Shown here piece after piece: positions 13,253-17,824 of a stretch of DNA of 17,824 nucleotides (positions within the stretch are counted from its first letter, which is position 1; every line of letters begins with the position of its first letter). Made by a program: the position numbers and the translations under genes. Below the pieces are notes generated by a model, which was not told the DNA's origin, did not search any database, and saw only the letters and a list, made by a program, of their open reading frames with translations. The stretch comes from Bacteroidota bacterium (GTDB taxonomy: Bacteria > Bacteroidota > Bacteroidia > Flavobacteriales > Flavobacteriaceae): contig JAEWLN010000022.1 of assembly GCA_023457535.1 (NCBI GenBank), positions 1 to 17,824 on the forward strand, read 5' to 3'.

Positions 13253-13735
13253 ATGTACGTCCCGTTTGAAAATTTGCCGCCCGAATCGCGCATCTGGATC
13301 TACCAGTCCAATCGCAAATTCACCGATGCGGAAATGAATGAAATTGAAGCCGACACGCGCGCTTTTATCGAAGATTGGTCTGCGCACGGAACCGGGCTTG
13401 AAGCGTCCTATTTGCTCAAATACAACCGATTCATCATTTTTGCGGTCAATCAGGGCGCGCAAAATGCAACAGGTTGTTCGATCGATGCATCGGTGCGTTT
13501 TATCCAATCGCTTGAGCAAAAATACGGCGTCGATTTGCTCGACAAAATGAATGTGACATTCAAACTCGGCGAGCACATTGCGCACAAGCCACTGATCGAA
13601 TTCAAGAAAATGGCCAAGGACAAAGCCGTTTCTGAAAACACCATTGTGTTCAACAACCTCGTCAATACCATCGAGGAATGGCAGGACGCATGGGAAGTTC
13701 CGGCCGGTGAAAGCTGGCACAGCCGATTCTTTTAA
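13253..13735 (+). CDS. Conserved protein of unknown function
   Basis: I do not recognise a functional domain in this 160-residue protein. It is acidic, has no signal peptide or membrane segment, and begins MYVPFENLPPESRIWIYQSN. The central block NQGAQNATGCSIDASVRF (66-83) with Cys75, Asp78 and Ser80, and the C-terminal WHSRFF, look like conserved functional patches. From memory, homologues are widespread in Flavobacteriaceae beside this kind of Fe-S gene and often carry the label ABC transporter ATPase; no Walker A, Walker B or ABC signature is present, so that label looks wrong. It follows the CCG gene after 128 bases of repeat and A/T-rich leader. The GH3 lipoprotein gene follows its stop after only 9 bases, so these two are probably one transcript. 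Confidence 0.82.
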   Translation: MYVPFENLPPESRIWIYQSNRKFTDAEMNEIEADTRAFIEDWSAHGTGLEASYLLKYNRFIIFAVNQGAQNATGCSIDASVRFIQSLEQKYGVDLLDKMNVTFKLGEHIAHKPLIEFKKMAKDKAVSENTIVFNNLVNTIEEWQDAWEVPAGESWHSRFF

Positions 13736-13744
13736 ACCGCAGTT

Positions 13745-16723
13745 ATGATCCGTATCCCACGTTTTTTATTGGGTGCACTTTGTGTGCTGGCCGCCGGATG
13801 CGCGGGTAAAAAGCCGGTGCCGGTACACGCGCCGCAAAAACCTGAGCCGCTGTCTGTTGCGGATGCCGCGTTCGACATCTACGAACAGGTCTACGAATCT
13901 GAAGGCCAGCGCCGGTGGGTGGACAGCGTTTATAAAAAAATGACGTTCGACGAAAAGATCGGGCAATTGTTCATGGTCTCGGCGTATTCCAACAAAGATT
14001 CGGCGCACATCAAAAGCATCGACAAGCTTGTGTCTGATTACAAAGTGGGCGGGCTGATCTTTTTTCAGGGCGGTCCCGGGCGTCAGGCGCGTCTTACCAA
14101 CCGCTACCAATCCAAATCCAGGTTGCCGCTGTTCATTGCCATCGACGGCGAATGGGGACTCGGCATGCGGCTCGATTCGACGTATCGTTTCCCATGGAAT
14201 ATGACGCTGGGCGCGATCAAAGACAAAAAACTCCTCGAGCGCGTCGGGGCGCAAATGGGCAAGCATTCGAACCGCATGGGCATCCAATTCAACTTTGGCC
14301 CCGTACTGGACATCAATACGAACCCTAAAAACCCCATCATCGGATTCCGCTCTTTTGGCGAAACACGCGAAAATGTGGCCGAAAGCGCACTCGCAATGAT
14401 GAAAGGGTTCCAGCAACAGCGCATCATTTCCACCGGAAAACACTTTCCCGGCCACGGTGATACGGAGGCCGACTCGCATTATTCATTGCCGCTGATCACC
14501 CACAGCCGCGAGCGATTGGAAGACGTTGAGTTTTATCCGTATAAAAAGCTGATCGCCCACGGACTTGAATCGGTCATGGTGGCGCATTTGAACGTGCCGT
14601 CGCTTGAAAAACGCGAAAACGTGCCGTCGTCTATTTCATACGACATCGTTACCAATGCACTGCAAAAGCATTTGCGGTTCCGCGGCCTGGTCTTTACCGA
14701 CGCGCTCAACATGAAAGCCGCAAGCAACCACCTCAAGCCGGGCGACATCGATCTCGAGGCATTCCTGGCCGGCAACGATATTTTATTGTGCGCAGAAGAT
14801 GTACCGCGCGCCTACGAGAAGATATGCGCGGCGATCCAGGATTCGGTGATCAAACCCGAAAGGGTGGAACATTCGGTGCGCAAAATCCTCAAATACAAAT
14901 ATAAAACCGGGCTTACGCGCTTTACGCCGATCAAAACGGCCAATTTGTACCAGGATCTGAACGCATCTGAAAACGACGCTTTGCAATACGAATTGTACGA
15001 GCACGCCGTTACCGTACTCAAGAACGAAAACGGGATTTTGCCGATCAACAATCTTGAAAACCATAAGATCGCTTACGTCAAACTGGGCGATGATACGAAC
15101 ACCGCCTTTGTGTCCACGCTCAAAAAATACACCGATGTGACCGAGGTATTCCACGAAAACATCGACAGTCTGAACGTACAACTCAAGGCCTACAACACGG
15201 TAATTGTAGGGTTTCACAAATCGGACAAGGCCTGGAAAAGCCATGCGTTTTCAGATCAGGACCTCGAAAAATTGTCTAAAATCGCCGCACAGCACACCGT
15301 GATCCTTGACGCGTTCACCAAGCCGTACTCGCTGATGCAGATTGCTGATTTTTCCAACATAGAAGCCGTCGTGCAATCGTATCAAAACAGCACTTTTGCA
15401 CAGGAAGTATCGGCCGAGATCATTTTTGGGGCCGTTGACGCCAAAGGCAAATTGCCGGTTTCCATCGCGCCGCATTTCAGGGAAGGCGACGGGCTCACGA
15501 CGCAAAAGCTGAACCGCCTGGGGTTTACCGCCCCGGAAAATGTCGGGATGAACGCTTATGTGCTATCGCAGATCGACGGCATTGCCAAAAAGGCGATCGA
15601 TAAGAAAATGACGCCCGGCATCCAGATCCTCGTTGCGCGCAAAGGCAAAGTCGTGTACCAGAAATCTTTTGGCACGCACGATTACACCAATCCGGCCAAA
15701 GTCGCCAATTCGGACATTTACGACATTGCGTCGCTGACCAAAATCGTTTCGACGTTGCCCAATGTGATGCAGCAGTACGAGAGGCGGAATGTCACGCTTG
15801 AGACAACGTTGGGTGCGATGTTGCCTGTTTTTGCCCATTCGGACAAAGCCAACATCAATTTTAAGGATTTGTTGTCGCATTACGCGCAGTTGCAGGCCTG
15901 GATCCCTTTCTACGAATCGACGCTCGACAAGAACAAAAGGCCGTCAGAGAAGTATTACCGAAAAATCGCCGATGCGCAGTTCTCGCGTCAGGTGGCCGAC
16001 AGTTTGTTCATCCGCAACGATTACCACGACACCATCATTAAGAAAATCATCGACAGCAAACTGCTTCCCAAAAAAGAATACAAATACAGCGACTTTACGT
16101 TCATCATCCTGCGCGATTACCTTGAACGCATGACAGGCCAACGGCTCGACGTTTTGAGCGAGGTGCAATTTTTCAAGCCGATGGGGATGAACAATACTAC
16201 TTACAATCCGCTTGCGAAATTTAACCGCTACGTGATTCCGCCAACGGAGGTTGACAATTATTTCCGATACCAGACCATTGACGGTTATGTGCACGATATG
16301 GCCGCGGCGATGGATGGCGGGGTGGGCGGACATGCAGGCGTCTTCTCGAACGCGATGGACGTGGCCAAAATGATGCAGCTGTTTTTGTGGAAGGGCAATT
16401 ATGGCGGCAAAGAGTATTTTTCACCTGAAACGTTCGACACGTTCAATACCTGTTATTTTTGCGCCGAAGGCAACCGGCGCGGTCTTGGATTCGATAAGCC
16501 GCAACTGCCCGGAACACCTGGGCCTACCTGCGGTTGCGTACCGATGACGAGCTTTGGGCACACCGGATTTACCGGAACGATCGCCTGGGCCGACCCTGAA
16601 AACGAGCTGATCTATGTGTTTTTGTCCAACCGGACTTATCCGGAAGCAGGCGTCAATACGTTGTCCAAGGAGAACATTCGCGAAGACATCCAAAAGCTGA
16701 TCTATACGGCAATCGTGCGGTAA
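13745..16723 (+). CDS. Lipoprotein fusing NagZ-like GH3 glycosidase with serine beta-lactamase-like hydrolase
   Basis: The 992-residue product starts with a lipoprotein signal ending LAAGC (lipidated Cys19). The GH3 domain (about 60-390) has GKHFPGHGDT (231-240) with the NagZ-type His237/Asp239 dyad and the probable nucleophile Asp319 in FTDALNM, indicating beta-N-acetylhexosaminidase activity on peptidoglycan or chitin-type sugars. A GH3 C-terminal-like alpha/beta domain (about 400-585) follows. The beta-lactamase/transpeptidase-like domain (about 605-990) keeps Ser663-x-x-Lys666 (SLTK), Tyr781-Ser-Asp and HTG (939-941), so it is probably an active serine hydrolase, for example a D-amino-acid or muropeptide esterase or peptidase. 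It lies 9 bases after the unknown gene. Joint action on peptidoglycan glycan and peptide is inferred; antibiotic hydrolysis is not implied. Confidence 0.92.
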   Translation: MIRIPRFLLGALCVLAAGCAGKKPVPVHAPQKPEPLSVADAAFDIYEQVYESEGQRRWVDSVYKKMTFDEKIGQLFMVSAYSNKDSAHIKSIDKLVSDYKVGGLIFFQGGPGRQARLTNRYQSKSRLPLFIAIDGEWGLGMRLDSTYRFPWNMTLGAIKDKKLLERVGAQMGKHSNRMGIQFNFGPVLDINTNPKNPIIGFRSFGETRENVAESALAMMKGFQQQRIISTGKHFPGHGDTEADSHYSLPLITHSRERLEDVEFYPYKKLIAHGLESVMVAHLNVPSLEKRENVPSSISYDIVTNALQKHLRFRGLVFTDALNMKAASNHLKPGDIDLEAFLAGNDILLCAEDVPRAYEKICAAIQDSVIKPERVEHSVRKILKYKYKTGLTRFTPIKTANLYQDLNASENDALQYELYEHAVTVLKNENGILPINNLENHKIAYVKLGDDTNTAFVSTLKKYTDVTEVFHENIDSLNVQLKAYNTVIVGFHKSDKAWKSHAFSDQDLEKLSKIAAQHTVILDAFTKPYSLMQIADFSNIEAVVQSYQNSTFAQEVSAEIIFGAVDAKGKLPVSIAPHFREGDGLTTQKLNRLGFTAPENVGMNAYVLSQIDGIAKKAIDKKMTPGIQILVARKGKVVYQKSFGTHDYTNPAKVANSDIYDIASLTKIVSTLPNVMQQYERRNVTLETTLGAMLPVFAHSDKANINFKDLLSHYAQLQAWIPFYESTLDKNKRPSEKYYRKIADAQFSRQVADSLFIRNDYHDTIIKKIIDSKLLPKKEYKYSDFTFIILRDYLERMTGQRLDVLSEVQFFKPMGMNNTTYNPLAKFNRYVIPPTEVDNYFRYQTIDGYVHDMAAAMDGGVGGHAGVFSNAMDVAKMMQLFLWKGNYGGKEYFSPETFDTFNTCYFCAEGNRRGLGFDKPQLPGTPGPTCGCVPMTSFGHTGFTGTIAWADPENELIYVFLSNRTYPEAGVNTLSKENIREDIQKLIYTAIVR

Positions 16724-16737
16724 TTCCGTTTGCGTGA

Positions 16738-16824
16738 AGGATGGAGCGCGTGTTTGAGCTCTTTGTGCAACGCAGTGGAACAAAAGCGAGTAGCGACAGC
16801 CTGACGGCAGCCGGAAAGCTTTCC
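16738..16824. repeat. Imperfect palindromic intergenic element, copy 2
   Basis: This lies in the 203-base gap between the GH3 gene and bshA. A weak stem pairs CTTTGT (16761-16766) with ACAAAAG (16780-16786). The arm at 16782-16804 shares AAAAG, AGCG, ACAGC and a final GA in order with the minus strand of 3763-3785. The element ends with the perfect 12-base palindrome GGAAAGCTTTCC (16813-16824). No coding frame or transposase is present. It is in the opposite orientation to copy 1. Confidence 0.5.
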
Positions 16825-16900
16825 TGTTACACCAGGTGCGATCTGCCGGCACGCCCTGACAATAACCATAAAAAATAAGAAATAGAAGCCGATTTATTGC

Positions 16901-16908
16901 TAATTTCG
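16901..16908 (+). promoter_or_regulatory. Possible bshA -7 box
   Basis: TAATTTCG differs from TAnnTTTG by one base and lies 18 bases before the ATG, a sensible distance. No TTTG -33 box is visible upstream, so it is only a candidate. Confidence 0.22.
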
Positions 16909-16926
16909 TAAGGTAAAATCCCCATT

Positions 16927-17824
16927 ATGAAAATTGCGATCGTTTGCTATCCGACCTTTGGCGGAAGCGGTGTGGTAGCCACTGAACTCGGACTCGAGCT
17001 CGCGCGCAAAGGCCACGAAATTCATTTCATAACTTACAGTCAGCCGGTGCGTTTGGCGGTGCTGAATCCGAATGTGCATTACCACCAGGTCAATGTGCCG
17101 GAATATCCGCTGTTTCATTACCAACCTTATGAATTGGCGCTTTCGAGCAAGCTTGTCGATATGGTCAAGCTTTACAAAATAGAACTGCTGCATGTGCATT
17201 ATGCAATTCCACATGCGTATGCCGGTTACATGGCCAAGCAGATGCTCAAGGACGAAGGCATCGAAATTCCGATGGTCACCACGCTGCACGGCACCGATAT
17301 TACGCTTGTGGGGAACCATCCGTTCTACAAGCCGGCCGTTACGTTCAGCATCAACAAAAGCGATATTGTGACCTCAGTGTCGCAAAGTTTAAAGGAAGAC
17401 ACGCTCAAATTGTTCAACATCAAAAATGAGATTGTTGTGATCCCGAATTTTATCGAGCTCGACAAGGCGATCGACCGCACGCAAACCCCGTGTTACCGCT
17501 CGCGCATTGCCGCCGACAACGAACGCGTGATCACGCACATTTCCAATTTCAGGAAAGTCAAGCGCATCCCGGACGTGATCAAAGTGTTCTACAAAGTGCA
17601 GCAGCAGATCCCGGCCAAACTCATGCTTGTGGGCGACGGCCCTGAAAAGGAAGAAGCAGAACAATTGTGTACCTCGCTCGGCATTTTGGAGAAAGTGATC
17701 TTTTTTGGCAACAGCACCGAGATCGACCAGATCCTGAGCTACACCGATTTGTTTTTGCTGCCGTCGGAAACGGAAAGCTTCGGATTGGCCGCGCTTGAGG
17801 CCATGGCGATGGGCGTCCCGGTGA
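16927..17824 (+). CDS. bshA: BshA-type glycosyltransferase, N-acetyl-alpha-D-glucosaminyl L-malate synthase (3' end outside window)
   Basis: BshA joins GlcNAc from UDP-GlcNAc to L-malate, the first step of bacillithiol synthesis, in the cytoplasm. The frame from ATG 16927 is open to the window end, giving 299 residues of an expected 370-380. Marks of this GT-B, family 4 enzyme are FGGSGVVATELG (11-22), HVHYAIPHA (89-97), TTLHGTDITLVG (118-129), the second-domain start ISNFRKVKR (205-213), and the EX7E motif with Glu283 and Glu291 in ETESFGLAALEAM. These motifs match BshA more closely than general glycosyltransferases. It follows the GH3 gene after a gap containing a palindromic element and probably has its own promoter. 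bshB and bshC are not in the window. Bacillithiol or a related thiol in this organism is inferred. Confidence 0.93.
   Translation, partial: MKIAIVCYPTFGGSGVVATELGLELARKGHEIHFITYSQPVRLAVLNPNVHYHQVNVPEYPLFHYQPYELALSSKLVDMVKLYKIELLHVHYAIPHAYAGYMAKQMLKDEGIEIPMVTTLHGTDITLVGNHPFYKPAVTFSINKSDIVTSVSQSLKEDTLKLFNIKNEIVVIPNFIELDKAIDRTQTPCYRSRIAADNERVITHISNFRKVKRIPDVIKVFYKVQQQIPAKLMLVGDGPEKEEAEQLCTSLGILEKVIFFGNSTEIDQILSYTDLFLLPSETESFGLAALEAMAMGVPV

Noticed and set aside
13766..14479. A 237-codon minus-strand open frame opposite the GH3 domain
   Set aside because: It is antisense to the GH3 region with intact catalytic motifs and has no plausible domain of its own.

Overview
The window is a 17.8 kb stretch of chromosome from a Bacteroidota member, most probably family Flavobacteriaceae and close to Flavobacterium. 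This rests on protein families recognised by eye (TamB C-terminus, 900-residue Bacteroidota-type LptD, Amidase_3-SPOR amidase, MlaD-like MCE protein, fused GH3/serine hydrolase lipoprotein, BshA), on A-rich leaders without clear Shine-Dalgarno sequences, and on Bacteroidota-style promoter words (TAnnTTTG). The base composition looks close to 50% GC, which is high for Flavobacterium. No database search was possible, so names come from motif recognition.

Layout. (1) 1-1269: 3' end of a TamB-like gene. (2) 1478-4776: pfkA, gapA and an N-acetylglucosamine-kinase-like BadF/BadG gene, with strong terminators after gapA and after the kinase. (3) 4946-8117, minus strand: lptD then ridA. (4) From 8218, plus strand and divergent from lptD: periplasmic amidase, MCE/MlaD-like protein and a membrane protein with two 4Fe-4S sites, tightly spaced. 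(5) 11868-16723: a small HAD phosphatase-like gene, a soluble CCG-domain Fe-S protein, a 160-residue protein of unknown function and a 992-residue lipoprotein joining a NagZ-like GH3 domain to a serine beta-lactamase-like domain. (6) 16927 to the window end: bshA, cut by the edge.

Two themes run through the genes. One is the cell envelope: TamB, LptD and the MCE protein handle outer-membrane proteins or lipids, while the amidase, the GH3/beta-lactamase lipoprotein and the amino-sugar kinase fit peptidoglycan turnover and sugar recycling, with pfkA and gapA supplying lower glycolysis. The other is a two-gene redox module (10393-11724 and 12333-13124) that looks like a rearranged DsrMK/heterodisulfide-reductase arrangement.

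The intergenic DNA is the least ordinary part. Period-7 or period-8 GTnnAAA-type tandem repeats lie directly or shortly downstream of four genes. Two larger imperfect palindromic elements (3754-3837 and 16738-16824), lying in opposite orientations, share a conserved arm and look like copies of one dispersed element family. No rRNA, tRNA, CRISPR array, transposase or phage gene was seen. No gene-free gap exceeds 300 bases; the longest, 3633-3924, holds a terminator and the first palindromic element.
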